Below are positions 35,165 to 44,324 of a stretch of 64,000 nucleotides of DNA, piece after piece. The notes below the pieces were generated by a model. It worked only from the letters and a program-made list of their open reading frames with translations. It was not told the DNA's origin and did no database searches. This stretch comes from Rhizobium laguerreae (GTDB taxonomy: Bacteria; Pseudomonadota; Alphaproteobacteria; Rhizobiales; Rhizobiaceae). The stretch lies in assembly GCF_002008165.1 (NCBI RefSeq), contig NZ_MRDM01000015.1, positions 62,001 to 126,000 of the forward strand, given 5' to 3'. The position numbers and the translations under genes were made by a program. Position 1 is the stretch's first letter. Each line of letters opens with the position of its first letter.

Positions 35165-36145
35165 TCAGGGCGCGATGATCGGTTGAGCCTTAAGAAGCGG
35201 CTCCTGAGTTGGAAGGTCGGTGAACAAACTGCCGTGTTCGAACCACGACCGCGGCGCTGGCGCGCCCCACAGTGTCTGACGCTGCGGATCCTTCAGGTCC
35301 CACTTGATTGGCTCCAGGTCGGGATCGACAGTCTGGTAGTCCGAGCAGTAAATCTCGATGCGATGGCCGTCTGGATCAAGAATATAGAGGAAGAATGCAT
35401 TGGAGATGCCGTGACGGCCTGGACCTCGTTCGATGTTTGCCAGATATCCCGTGGTCGACATGAGATCGAGGAGATCGATAATGTTCAAAGGTGTTGGAAC
35501 CCAGAATGCTGTGTGATGCAGTCGCGGGCCGACGCCGTTTGTGAACGCCATGTCATGGACGCCACCCTTTCGATGCAACCAGGCGGCAAACAGTTTTTTG
35601 CTTTCCGCATCCTCAGTGTATTCGGTAACACGGAAACCAATGTCGTTGTAAAAGGCAACGGATGCATCGACGTCGGGCGTGAAGCAGTTGAAGTGGTCGA
35701 TCCGAAGTGGTTTGACCCCGTGATAAAGCGCGTACTTTTGATGGATGGGCGTCAGGCGATCCATTTTGAAATAGAATTCGAGGGGGATGCCGAAGTTGTC
35801 ATGGGTGCGCAGGGTGCGTCCCTGGAAAGGGCGCTCCACCCATGCCGTCTTATGGCCTTTTGCATCGAAATAGGCCTTGGCTTTGTCGAGATCTTCCTCG
35901 GAGTAGACTTTCAAGGCAAGGTAGCTGATTGCCGAAGTATCGCTCTTCTTGAGCACCATGCAGTGATGGCCGCGTTCTTCCATGGCGCGCAGGTAGACAG
36001 TATCTGAGTCTTCGTCTGTGACCTGAAGGCCGAGCATGTCCACATAGAAGGCACGGCTGGCAGCGAGATCCTTGACAAGGAATTCGACATGGCTAAGCCG
36101 GACCGTGTTGAACGCTGGGTAGAGATTGAATTGCGGGAGCGGCAT
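35165..36145 (-). CDS. hpaD: Homoprotocatechuate 2,3-dioxygenase HpaD
   Basis: A 326-residue extradiol ring-cleavage dioxygenase with two vicinal-oxygen-chelate domains. The first contains LSHVEFLVKDL. The second carries the metal ligands in RIDHFNCFTPD, LHHTAFWV and GHRIEIYCSDY. It opens 3,4-dihydroxyphenylacetate between carbons 2 and 3 using Fe(II) or Mn(II). AGGAGGAAACT before ATG 36143-36145 is the strongest ribosome site in the operon. Confidence 0.93.
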   Translation of the reverse strand: MPLPQFNLYPAFNTVRLSHVEFLVKDLAASRAFYVDMLGLQVTDEDSDTVYLRAMEERGHHCMVLKKSDTSAISYLALKVYSEEDLDKAKAYFDAKGHKTAWVERPFQGRTLRTHDNFGIPLEFYFKMDRLTPIHQKYALYHGVKPLRIDHFNCFTPDVDASVAFYNDIGFRVTEYTEDAESKKLFAAWLHRKGGVHDMAFTNGVGPRLHHTAFWVPTPLNIIDLLDLMSTTGYLANIERGPGRHGISNAFFLYILDPDGHRIEIYCSDYQTVDPDLEPIKWDLKDPQRQTLWGAPAPRSWFEHGSLFTDLPTQEPLLKAQPIIAP

Positions 36146-36243
36146 AGTTTCCTCCTCGGGGCCGAGACAACCCGTGTTCGGCACTTGTTGTTAAGAAGCG
36201 GCCGCGTCTTTCGTTGACGCGGCCGGAGTGTCGCGAAAGCTTG

Positions 36244-37761
36244 TCAGCCACCCAGCTTCTGGATGGTGTGAGCCGTCGTTGCGAAAGCAATGTTCTTTGT
36301 TTCCATGTAAAAATCGAACGACCAGTCTCCGCCGTCTCGTCCGATACCGGAATTCTTCACGCCGCCGAACGGAGTCGGCAGGTGGCGGACATTCTCTGAA
36401 TTGACCCAGATCATGCCAGCCTCGAGCTGGTCGGTCAGCCTGAAAGCGCGCGTGACATCGGAAGTCCAAAGATAACCGGTCAAACCGTACTGGACATCGT
36501 TGGCAATCTTCAAAGCATCCGCTTCGTCCTTGAACGGGATTGCCGTCAGAACCGGACCAAAGATCTCTTCCTGGGCGATCCGCATTCCATTATCGGCACT
36601 GGTAAAGAGCGTAGGAGCGACATAGCATCCGCCTCCCGGTCCATCGACCTTATAGCCACCGGCGGCGACAGTTGCGCCTTCGGCTTTGCCGATCTCGACG
36701 TATTCCAACACTTTGCGTTCATGGACAGGGTGAATCAGAGGTCCGACGACCGTCTGCGGATCGAGCGGGTGACCGACCTTGATACGTTTGGCCCTCTCGG
36801 CAACCATTTCAGTGAACTTGCCGTAGATGCTGTCCTCGACCAGCAATCGGGATGAGGACGTGCAGCGTTCGCCGTTGAGCGAATAGATCATGAATACGGC
36901 AGCATCCGCCGCTCGCTCCAGATCAGCGTCAGCGAAAACAATGACCGGGTTTTTGCCACCGAGTTCGAAGTGGACGCGCTTGAGCGTGTCGGCACCCTGC
37001 TTCATGATCATTGAGCCCGTCCGGCTTTCGCCAACAAAACCGATCGCCTTGATCAATGGATGTTCTGTCAGCGCTTTGCCGGCGTCCTCTCCTAAACCAT
37101 TGACGAGGTTCCAAACACCTTTAGGAAGGCCGGCGCTTTCGGCAATCTCGACCAGCAAGCGTGCCGTAAGCGGCGAGAATTCCGCCGGCTTGTGGACGAT
37201 CGTACAACCGGCCGCCAAGGCCGGTGCAATCTTCCAGGTGGACAGCATGAATGGCGTGTTCCAAGGCGTGATCACACCGACCGGGCCTATGGGGTTCCGG
37301 GTGGTTACGTTTACCTGGCCAGGAATACGGATCGATTTGCCGTCTCTCGCTTCTGGTGCTCGGTCTGCGAAGAAACGAAAATTCTCTGCGCCACGTAGCG
37401 CCGCCTTCGCCATGAATTTCAGCGACTGTCCGGTGTCCATGCACTCAATGAACGCGATCTCCTCGGCGCGGGCAACGATCGCGTCAGCGATTTTGTGCAA
37501 GAGCGCCTTGCGAGCGTCACCAGGCATTGCCGCCCAGGCGGGAAATGCCTTGGATGCGGCTTTGGCAGCACGATCGATGTCTGCCGCTTTGCCGTGGGCG
37601 ACTGGCGCCAGAGGCTGCAAGTCGACGGGCGAGATTGTTTCGAACGTGGCACCATCTAAAGCAGGGACTGCCTCGCCGGCAATGTGGTTGAGGACGCCGT
37701 CGATGCGAAACCGGGCAAGATAGGCATCGGCCTTTTTCTTGTTCTCTTCAAAATTCGTCAT
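36244..37761 (-). CDS. hpaE: 5-carboxymethyl-2-hydroxymuconic-semialdehyde dehydrogenase HpaE
   Basis: A 505-residue aldehyde dehydrogenase. The catalytic site LNGERCTSSSRLLVEDSIY is characteristic of HpaE. GFVGESRTGS binds the nucleotide, and FELGGKNPVIVF holds the general base. It oxidises the semialdehyde released by HpaD using NAD. It follows hpaF by 56 bp. Confidence 0.93.
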   Translation of the reverse strand: MTNFEENKKKADAYLARFRIDGVLNHIAGEAVPALDGATFETISPVDLQPLAPVAHGKAADIDRAAKAASKAFPAWAAMPGDARKALLHKIADAIVARAEEIAFIECMDTGQSLKFMAKAALRGAENFRFFADRAPEARDGKSIRIPGQVNVTTRNPIGPVGVITPWNTPFMLSTWKIAPALAAGCTIVHKPAEFSPLTARLLVEIAESAGLPKGVWNLVNGLGEDAGKALTEHPLIKAIGFVGESRTGSMIMKQGADTLKRVHFELGGKNPVIVFADADLERAADAAVFMIYSLNGERCTSSSRLLVEDSIYGKFTEMVAERAKRIKVGHPLDPQTVVGPLIHPVHERKVLEYVEIGKAEGATVAAGGYKVDGPGGGCYVAPTLFTSADNGMRIAQEEIFGPVLTAIPFKDEADALKIANDVQYGLTGYLWTSDVTRAFRLTDQLEAGMIWVNSENVRHLPTPFGGVKNSGIGRDGGDWSFDFYMETKNIAFATTAHTIQKLGG

Positions 37762-37817
37762 GAGATCTCCATCTCGAATGCAGCAGCATTCGCTCAGCCA
37801 ATGTTCAATGGTGTTTT

Positions 37818-38207
37818 CTAGGTCCCCGCCCGAAGGCGCGCATGCATCGCATTGTCTTTCCAGCTGAGGGCTGGATCGATCTCGCGCACCTCAAGGGAGA
37901 GGGCAAAATGTGGCTCGCTGAAAAGGTCCAGCAGCTCGGCCTTGACGACTGCCATGATCGCGTTGCCAACACGCTTCTTTTCTTCTGAAGATCTGCCCGC
38001 GCCAATGCGAAAGCTCATGTCGATGAAAGAATTGCGCTCGTCGAGGTCAGCGATCGCGTAGTCATCGCTAAGCAAAACTCGGACACGAACCGCGCCACGT
38101 TCGAACAGCCCACTGTCGAGGATCGCTTTATGAATGACCTCACACAGCGATTTGAAATCGACGCGCGGTTTCAGGTTCGCGGACCCTTCAATAACGAAAT
38201 GTGGCAT
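37818..38207 (-). CDS. hpaF: 5-carboxymethyl-2-hydroxymuconate isomerase HpaF
   Basis: A 129-residue member of the tautomerase superfamily with the catalytic Pro2 (MPHFVIEGS) and the conserved FIDMSFRIGAGRS and LSLEVREIDP segments. It converts the HpaE product to its 2-oxo isomer. It is the first gene of the minus-strand hpa operon, directly downstream of a palindromic operator. Confidence 0.92.
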   Translation of the reverse strand: MPHFVIEGSANLKPRVDFKSLCEVIHKAILDSGLFERGAVRVRVLLSDDYAIADLDERNSFIDMSFRIGAGRSSEEKKRVGNAIMAVVKAELLDLFSEPHFALSLEVREIDPALSWKDNAMHARLRAGT

Positions 38208-38222
38208 TTATCGCTCCTCCGA

Positions 38223-38240
38223 TACTTAACACGTTAACAA
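38223..38240. promoter_or_regulatory. Palindromic operator before hpaF (HpaR site)
   Basis: TACTTAACACGTTAACAA contains the symmetric core TTAAC-AC-GTTAA. It lies 16 bp before the hpaF start. The same core (ACTTAACAYGTT) recurs at 38818-38837, so both are probable sites for the MarR-type repressor encoded between them. Confidence 0.65.
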
Positions 38241-38326
38241 TCATTGAGCCTTTGTCAACCCACGTCGGGTGATCTCGGCCTGATCGATTATTGACGGGCC
38301 GGTAAATTCTCACTTAGACACCTCAT

Positions 38327-38785
38327 ATGGATCAGGATAAAAATCACCCTCGCCTTCTGCGTAGCACCCGCCAGGCACTCCCAATCGCACTATTGAAGGC
38401 GCGAGAAGCAGTGATGGGTCATTTTCGACCGATGCTTGCGCAGCACAATGTGACTGAGCAGCAATGGCGTGTGCTGCGGCTATTAAGTGAACGGGGGCAA
38501 ATCGATGCCACCGAATTGGCGCAAGGTGCCGCGCTCCTTGCCCCCAGCCTGACAAGGATGATCAAGGCGCTTGAGGACCGTAAGCTCATCAGGACGACGA
38601 AGGATACTGCGGATGGCCGACGTCTGCTTGTCCGGATTGATGACGCAGGCGCTAAGCTCCTCGAAGAAGTGCGGCCCGAAAGTCTTAAAATTTATGAAGA
38701 GCTCGAGCTTCGGATTGGCCACGACAAGATCGAAGCCCTGATTTCACTGCTTAACGAGGTCACGGATAAGGCGACGACGCGCTAG
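38327..38785 (+). CDS. hpaR: MarR-family repressor HpaR
   Basis: A 152-residue winged-helix regulator of the homoprotocatechuate-pathway HpaR type. The recognition helix lies in ATELAQGAALLAPSLTRMIK and the wing in TTKDTADGRRLLVRI. HpaR represses the hpa operon and is released by the aromatic acid. It is divergent from hpaF and followed by an aldehyde dehydrogenase that has its own operator. Confidence 0.9.
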   Translation: MDQDKNHPRLLRSTRQALPIALLKAREAVMGHFRPMLAQHNVTEQQWRVLRLLSERGQIDATELAQGAALLAPSLTRMIKALEDRKLIRTTKDTADGRRLLVRIDDAGAKLLEEVRPESLKIYEELELRIGHDKIEALISLLNEVTDKATTR

Positions 38786-38817
38786 TCGAGTTTGCGCCCT
38801 TGCTTTCCTTCGCTGAT

Positions 38818-38837
38818 TTACTTAACATGTTTAGTAA
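38818..38837. promoter_or_regulatory. Palindromic operator before the aldehyde dehydrogenase (HpaR site)
   Basis: TTACTTAACATGTTTAGTAA is a 20-bp palindrome with a single mismatched pair. It ends 30 bp before the dehydrogenase ATG and matches the site ahead of hpaF, so one regulator probably controls both transcripts. Confidence 0.65.
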
Positions 38838-38867
38838 TTCAGCGACGGAAATAGGAGGAGTTTTCCC

Positions 38868-40283
38868 ATGGTGGACCACCAATACAGGCTTGTCATCGAC
38901 GGCCAGTCGATCGCAACCGAAGGAACATTCGACGTGCTAAATCCCTCAGATGGTCAAGTCGTGGGGGCAGCGCCAAAGGCAACCGTGGCCCAGTTGGACC
39001 AGGCGGTTTCCGCGGCGCAAACAGCTTACGAAAAGTGGAGCAAAGCTGACGACACGACGCGCCAGAAGGCCTGTGTCGCAATCGCTGACACCTTGCGCGA
39101 TCATGCGGAGGAGCTGGCCCAGCTTCTCACCCTGGAACAGGGAAAACCCTTGAATGGAATGGGCTCCCGGTATGAGCTCGGAGGGGCCGAAGCTTGGGCG
39201 CGATACACTGCCGGTCTGGAGCTGCCGGTCAAGGTTTTGCAGGATGACAATCAGGGCCGGGTGGAACTGCACCGCAAACCGGTGGGCGTTGTAGGATCAA
39301 TTACGCCCTGGAACTGGCCGTTGATGATTGCGATCTGGCACATTGTACCGGCCATACGAACCGGGAACACCGTTGTGATCAAGCCCTCCCCGCTCACCCC
39401 GCTGTCCACCATCCGGATGATCGAACTGCTCAACACAGTTCTACCCGCAGGTGTGTTGAATTGCGTGACGGGTGAAAACGACATCGGGGCCGCGATGTCC
39501 TCCCACCCTGGTATTGCCAAGATCGTTTTCACGGGCTCGACCGAGACCGGCAAAAAAATAATGGCAGGCGCTGCGGCGACATTGAAACGCCTGACTCTTG
39601 AACTCGGTGGTAATGATGCCGGCATTGTCCTGCCCGATTGCGATTCCCGCCAGATTGCCGAGGGACTATTCTGGGGCGCTTTCATCAATGGCGGGCAAAC
39701 CTGTGCGGCATTGAAGAGACTTTATGTTCACGAGGACATCTACGAGGACGTTTGCCGCGAGCTGACAAGCTTTGCAGCGACAGTCAAAGTCGGTGATGGA
39801 CTTTCGGAAGATAGTGTCCTGGGTCCGGTCCAGAACCGCATGCAGTACCAGAAGGTCAAAGACCTGGTGAACGACGCGAAGGGGCGTGGCGGGCGCATTC
39901 TCATTGGAGGGAATTCTGACGACAACGCTCCTGGGAATTTCTATCCCGTGACGCTGGTCGCGGACCTTAATAACGGTGATCGTCTGGTGGACGAGGAACA
40001 GTTTGGGCCGGCTCTCCCGATCATCAAGTATTCTGATCTCGACGAAGTCATCAGGCGCGCGAATGACAACCCCAACGGTCTTGGTGGTTCCGTCTGGGGC
40101 AGAGACATTGCAAAAGCAAAGAAAGTGGCAAGCCAGCTGGAATGTGGATCCGTATGGATCAACAAGCATGGGGCTATCCAGCCGAACGTGCCGTTCGGTG
40201 GCGTGAAGGGCTCCGGTCTGGGCGTAGAATTTGCTGAAGATGGCCTGGCGGAATACACGACGATCCAGGTCATTTTTCAGTAA
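38868..40283 (+). CDS. Aldehyde dehydrogenase, probable arylacetaldehyde dehydrogenase
   Basis: A 471-residue aldehyde dehydrogenase. FTGSTETGKK binds the nucleotide, TLELGGNDAGIVL holds the general base and INGGQTCAALKRLYV the catalytic Cys. It is a different subfamily from HpaE and GabD in this cluster. AGGAGG precedes ATG 38868. Given shared HpaR-like operators, it most likely oxidises (hydroxy)phenylacetaldehyde from the ThDP decarboxylase to the arylacetate that feeds HpaD. Confidence 0.8.
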   Translation: MVDHQYRLVIDGQSIATEGTFDVLNPSDGQVVGAAPKATVAQLDQAVSAAQTAYEKWSKADDTTRQKACVAIADTLRDHAEELAQLLTLEQGKPLNGMGSRYELGGAEAWARYTAGLELPVKVLQDDNQGRVELHRKPVGVVGSITPWNWPLMIAIWHIVPAIRTGNTVVIKPSPLTPLSTIRMIELLNTVLPAGVLNCVTGENDIGAAMSSHPGIAKIVFTGSTETGKKIMAGAAATLKRLTLELGGNDAGIVLPDCDSRQIAEGLFWGAFINGGQTCAALKRLYVHEDIYEDVCRELTSFAATVKVGDGLSEDSVLGPVQNRMQYQKVKDLVNDAKGRGGRILIGGNSDDNAPGNFYPVTLVADLNNGDRLVDEEQFGPALPIIKYSDLDEVIRRANDNPNGLGGSVWGRDIAKAKKVASQLECGSVWINKHGAIQPNVPFGGVKGSGLGVEFAEDGLAEYTTIQVIFQ

Positions 40284-40306
40284 GAGCCTGGAGCGCGAGA
40301 AAAGAA

Positions 40307-40333
40307 AGGGACGCCGGGTTCGCCGGCGTCCCT
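40307..40333. terminator. Terminator after the aldehyde dehydrogenase
   Basis: AGGGACGCCGG (40307-40317) pairs perfectly with CCGGCGTCCCT (40323-40333) around five bases. The flanks are A-rich on the left and T-rich on the right, so it can act on both strands. Confidence 0.8.
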
Positions 40334-40404
40334 CTTCTTATGTTGTTCCGGGATCGAAGGCTCCGAATTCTACCGATAGGAGACCTGTGTCCGCCAGTTT
40401 GGCT

Positions 40405-40515
40405 TCAAGCGATCTCAGATAGGAAACGTTGAGCACGTTCGGTCTTTGGGTGGTCGAGGAAATCGTTCGAAAGCCCCTCCTCGATGATTTCACCGCTTTC
40501 GAGAAACACGATGTG
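40405..40515 (-). pseudogene. Remnant of an amino-acid ABC transporter ATPase (C-terminus)
   Basis: About 36 residues read HIVFLESGEIIEEGLSNDFL, then HPKTERAQRFLSEIA and a stop. This is the C-terminal end of GlnQ/HisP-type ATPases. Nothing of the ATP-binding core is present; upstream sequence turns directly into a permease gene on the other strand, so a rearrangement joined them here. Confidence 0.6.
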
Positions 40516-41279
40516 GTTGCCGTCTTCATGGCCGCCCCCATTCTGGTGGTGGTCATCAATGCATTCAATATCAGTGCCTATAACGCATGGCCGCCACCAG
40601 GCTTGACGCTGTCGTGGTTCCAAAAGGCGCTATCCACTGCAGGGTTCATCACCGGGCTCTGGAGGTCGCTGACTGTTGCGATCTTTGCGACCCTGACAAT
40701 TATCCTGATCGGAATACCTACTGCCTACGCGATCTCGCGCTTCCGTTTCCATGGGTGCGAACTTTTGCGGGCAATCCTCTTTGCTCCGCTTGTCGTGCCG
40801 AGGGTCGTGCTGGGTTTCGGACTTTTCATCCTGTTCGTGACAACGAGGTCCCAGTATTCGGCACGCTTCCGGGCATTGCACTAGCACACGTAATCCTGGT
40901 CGTCCCTTTCGTCGGGGTGATATTTCTCGCGGCCCTGGAAGAGGTAGATCCAACACTTGAAGAGGCCGCGCGCGACCTCGGTGCCGGCCCGATCCGTACG
41001 TTCTTTCTGGTGACGTTGCCACAAATGCGCATCGCGCTGCTTTCAGCTTCGTTCTTCTGCTTCATCACATCTTTCGATGAAGTCGAAACTACGCTTTTTC
41101 TGGTCCAGCCCGCAGTGAAGACCTTGCCTGTTGCGCTCTATCATTATCTCGAATCCCGGCAGGATCCGACTATTGCTGCGGTCTCCAGCTTAATGATCGC
41201 GATTGCTTTCGCTTTCATCCAAGCCGGCATCAATCTGACCAACGGACAATTTTGGAAGCGAATATTTGGGGCTCGATAG
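40516..41279 (+). pseudogene. Spermidine/putrescine-type ABC permease (PotC-like), frameshifted
   Basis: Two overlapping frames together give a PotC/PotI-type permease. The first holds APILVVVINAFNISAY and IPTAYAISRFRFHG up to about 40840. The second, shifted, continues with FGTLPGIALAHVILVVPF, the EAARDLGAGPIRTFFLVTLP coupling loop and SFDEVETTLFLVQP to the stop at 41279. The first transmembrane span and start are missing because the gene joins an ATPase remnant at 40515. It is not functional as read. Confidence 0.75.
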
Positions 41280-41284
41280 GTAGA

Positions 41285-41302
41285 GATCTAAGCGCTTAGA
41301 TC
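41285..41302. repeat. Perfect 18-bp palindrome followed by a GC-rich hairpin
   Basis: GATCTAAGCGCTTAGATC is a perfect palindrome just after the permease remnant. It is followed by a second inverted repeat, GATCGC with GCGATC, spanning to about 41331. It may be a terminator pair or a protein-binding site. The rest of 41303-41597 holds no gene I can support. Confidence 0.5.
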
Positions 41303-41597
41303 GCTCCGCTACACCGCTGCGGGGCGATCTGTTTTCGGCCCAGGCGCTGAAGCGCCTTGACGCCTCCGTCGTCCATGCCGATCGACTTCCTGCGGGTGCC
41401 TATGGCTGCCCTGGTGGGTTCTGATGCTTATGCCTAAGCCATCGACCTCCGGGTCTTTCCCGGCGGCGCGATTAATTGTTTTCGAACTATCGGGCGGTGA
41501 TGGCGGAGCGGCGCGCGGCGATCGCATGAGAGGGCGCATTGGATTTTTTTTCGCAATTCCGCACGCAAAATCGCTCCGCAGTTATGCTGGAATTGCT

Positions 41598-42005
41598 TTA
41601 GATTTTGCTGAACCTGATGTCCTGCGCGCCCTCCCAAAGCACTTTCCTTCCCAATGCGGGGAGCTGGTCGAGCCCTTCCGTGATGGTCAGGAAATGGTTG
41701 CCGGCAAGCTGGCCCATCTTGCTGGCAAAGTTGACGCCGCCATAGGCAAGCAGGATTTCGGTTTCGCTGAAGCCGCCGGGATAAAGGATGAACTGTCCGG
41801 GCGCCGGGTAGCTCGTGGCGTTTTCAAATCCCAGGCCAAGATCGGTATCACCTAGAGGAATCCAACATCCCTCTCCGCTCCAGCGTACATGAATGATGCG
41901 CTCTGCGTATGGCAGCAGTTCCAGGAACCGAGCGCATGTCTTTGGCGCCGCTTCGGTCTCCAGACGTGCTCTGAAGGTGAGGTCTGCTGCTTGTATCTCA
42001 ATCAT
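41598..42005 (-). CDS. DUF3830 (cyclophilin-like) protein
   Basis: A 135-residue protein with the cyclophilin-like beta-barrel pattern of DUF3830 (APKTCARFLELLPY, GQFILYPGG, TEILLAYGG, NHFLTITEG). The family has no fixed function and often accompanies catabolic amidohydrolases and transporters. It is the last gene of the cluster, 17 bp after the GntR regulator. Confidence 0.75.
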   Translation of the reverse strand: MIEIQAADLTFRARLETEAAPKTCARFLELLPYAERIIHVRWSGEGCWIPLGDTDLGLGFENATSYPAPGQFILYPGGFSETEILLAYGGVNFASKMGQLAGNHFLTITEGLDQLPALGRKVLWEGAQDIRFSKI

Positions 42006-42022
42006 TTCGTGCTCTCTTTCAG

Positions 42023-42763
42023 TCAGGATTTTGCCGATGGTCGCAAACGCTTTTGGCCCGCCTGCGCGGCCCGCAGGTCGCTCAGCGCGGAAATCACGGC
42101 TTCGCAGGTGGCCTTGTTGTGTGCTTCAAGCCGCTCCATCAATTCCGCCTGGTCATGGCGACGCAAGGCGTCCATGAAGTCAGTGTGTTCGATCAGCGAC
42201 TGGTCCCATCGCTCATGACCGTAATTGGCCATGGTTCTTGCCCGGTAGACCTTCTTGGACAGTGCCTCATAGGTATCCTGCAGCGATCTGTTGCGGGTGA
42301 GCGCCGACATCCGCCGATGGATCTCCTGGTTGATCCTGAAATAACCGACCCTATCCTCGGCCGCATGGCGGCGCGCCAGTTCCAGATGCATTGCCTGCAT
42401 TTCCAGATGCTCGCTCGGTACCATCCGTTCGATCATAAGTTGGCCTATCAATCGTTCGATGCCGCCGAGTAGTTCAAAGACCTCGGCCACTTCGCCGACG
42501 TCGACTTCCGAAACCCGCGCACCGTGATTAGCCTTCCAAACCAGCCATCCATCCGCCGCCAATACCTTGAGCGCCTCGCGCAGCGGGGTTCGCGACACGC
42601 CGAAGTGCTCGCAAAGCTGGATCTCCGGCATGCGGCTGCCGGGCGGAAGTTCCCCTTCTTGGATCATCTCCGTCAGACGCGCGACGAGATCCTCATGCAA
42701 GGTCAGGCGCTTTGTAGGCTGAGAATTCCATGTCCTGGATTTCTCTTGCGGGTCTATTGGCAT
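42023..42763 (-). CDS. GntR-family regulator (FCD/FadR subfamily)
   Basis: A 246-residue regulator. The N-terminal winged helix-turn-helix is PEIQLCEHFGVSRTPLREAL with SRMP ahead. The C-terminal FCD domain shows the metal-site histidines in INQEIHRRMSALTRN and LIEHTDFMDALRRHD. It lies within the amidohydrolase cluster on the same strand and probably controls its promoter at 49470-49700, where TGTA-N8-TACA palindromic words are found. Confidence 0.88.
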   Translation of the reverse strand: MPIDPQEKSRTWNSQPTKRLTLHEDLVARLTEMIQEGELPPGSRMPEIQLCEHFGVSRTPLREALKVLAADGWLVWKANHGARVSEVDVGEVAEVFELLGGIERLIGQLMIERMVPSEHLEMQAMHLELARRHAAEDRVGYFRINQEIHRRMSALTRNRSLQDTYEALSKKVYRARTMANYGHERWDQSLIEHTDFMDALRRHDQAELMERLEAHNKATCEAVISALSDLRAAQAGQKRLRPSAKS

Positions 42764-42800
42764 GCACTACCCTCAAAACATGTTGGGACGTTCATAGCAT

Positions 42801-44321
42801 TCAGGACAAGATATCGGGAACGCGGGTGTCGGCCGTCAGGCGGCTGTAAAATGCAGTCAGGTAAGGCTTCAGCCTTTCGGTGAACTGGACGTCCTCAGGG
42901 CGTTCGGGCAGTCTTGCCGCCTTTGCTGCGGCTGCTGCCCGGCGCGCCACCTCGCCCGCATCGAGCGCGGTGAGCACGCCATCGCGGTAGAGGATTTTGC
43001 CGGCCACCATCGTCAGACGTGCGTCGGCACCTCGGCCCCGCGCGACGAGCGCCTCGATGATCGGCATGTCCTCGTCGAGATAGACGCCCCTGGTGTGGGC
43101 GAGCGAGAAGGCAGTGAGATCGGCAAACCAGCCGTTTTCCAACCTGCCGATACGTCCATCAAATCCCGCGATGGCGGCCCCTGATGTCGTCAGCATCTCG
43201 ATGACCTGTCTGGCCGTGGGCTTTGGCGGCGATGTCCAGTTGCGCCGCCCCGTCAGCATGGAGGCTACCCGAGCTTCGGAAAAGAGGTCTTCGTCATCCA
43301 TGACGCTGGAATTGTCACTGCCCACGCCCACGCGGACTCCGCTTGCGATCAGGGCCGGCACCGGAGCGGTGGCGTCGCAGAGCCTGAGATTGGAGCCGGG
43401 ATTGGTCGCGACCATTGCGTTGCCTTGCGCAAGGATTTCGATATCGTCAGGGGTGAGGAACACGCCATGCGCGATGACGGTCTTGGACCCGATTGCGCCA
43501 AGTGCTGCCAGATGACGCATGGTCCCTTCGGGATAGAGGTAACGGCAGGCCGCGTATTGCCCAGTGGTTTCCAGCGCATGGATGTGGAGACCGATATCGC
43601 GGCGGCGTGCGTCCGCGGCAGTGGCGGCAAACAGCGGATCGGTAACCCATTGAGGCCCCGACGGACCATAGCAGAACGAGACCAGGTCGTTCTGTCCGAA
43701 GTCTGCGAGCAGCCGATCCAGGAGAGCCGACGTTGCGGTAAAGTCTTTTTCATAAGGCGTATCGTTGCGTTCTCGCAGGCGGTTCGCCAGATCGTCTGGC
43801 AATCCGGCAAGAAACTCGGCTTCCGCTTCCTGCGGAAAAACAATGTTGCCCTGGTCGCAGACACCAATGGCGATGCAGGCTCGTAACCCGGCCGCGCCAT
43901 ACCCGGCAATGCTGCCCCGCAACTCGGCTTCGTAATTCCCTGTCCCATAGGCCAGATCGGCATGCACGGCACAGGTGACGCCGTTCTTCAACATCTCCGC
44001 TGATGCCAGGGTTCCTATGGCCCCAAGATCCGGCGAGCCGCGACTGCGTCTCTGCGCCATCCAATGTTCCAGACGCTGGTCGGGATAGCCAAGCTGGATT
44101 TGGCTGACGCCCCGGCCATGCTGATGCGCGTTGACCAACCCAGGCATCAGGATCGCGTCCGGCAGATCGATGACCTCGGCATGCGGGTAGGCTGCTTCAA
44201 GTGCAGCGACAGGGCCGCTGTCGGCAATCAGCTTTCCGTCCACAACCAGCCCATGGCCCTGTTCCAGAGGAACATCGTGGCCGCGCAGCAGGTATTCCGG
44301 CTTCAGCAATATCGGTGTCAT
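42801..44321 (-). CDS. Amidohydrolase, cytosine-deaminase/chlorohydrolase-like (first of two)
   Basis: A 506-residue metal-dependent hydrolase. The HxH motif is VNAHQHGRG, the later His residues lie in LHIHALETTGQ and VIAHGVFLT, and the catalytic Asp is in VGVGSDNSSV. This is the ATZ/TRZ/cytosine deaminase branch, which deaminates or hydrolyses nitrogen-containing rings. It follows the racemase-like gene by 3 bp. Its substrate is unknown. Confidence 0.82.
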   Translation of the reverse strand: MTPILLKPEYLLRGHDVPLEQGHGLVVDGKLIADSGPVAALEAAYPHAEVIDLPDAILMPGLVNAHQHGRGVSQIQLGYPDQRLEHWMAQRRSRGSPDLGAIGTLASAEMLKNGVTCAVHADLAYGTGNYEAELRGSIAGYGAAGLRACIAIGVCDQGNIVFPQEAEAEFLAGLPDDLANRLRERNDTPYEKDFTATSALLDRLLADFGQNDLVSFCYGPSGPQWVTDPLFAATAADARRRDIGLHIHALETTGQYAACRYLYPEGTMRHLAALGAIGSKTVIAHGVFLTPDDIEILAQGNAMVATNPGSNLRLCDATAPVPALIASGVRVGVGSDNSSVMDDEDLFSEARVASMLTGRRNWTSPPKPTARQVIEMLTTSGAAIAGFDGRIGRLENGWFADLTAFSLAHTRGVYLDEDMPIIEALVARGRGADARLTMVAGKILYRDGVLTALDAGEVARRAAAAAKAARLPERPEDVQFTERLKPYLTAFYSRLTADTRVPDILS

Positions 44322-44324
44322 CGG

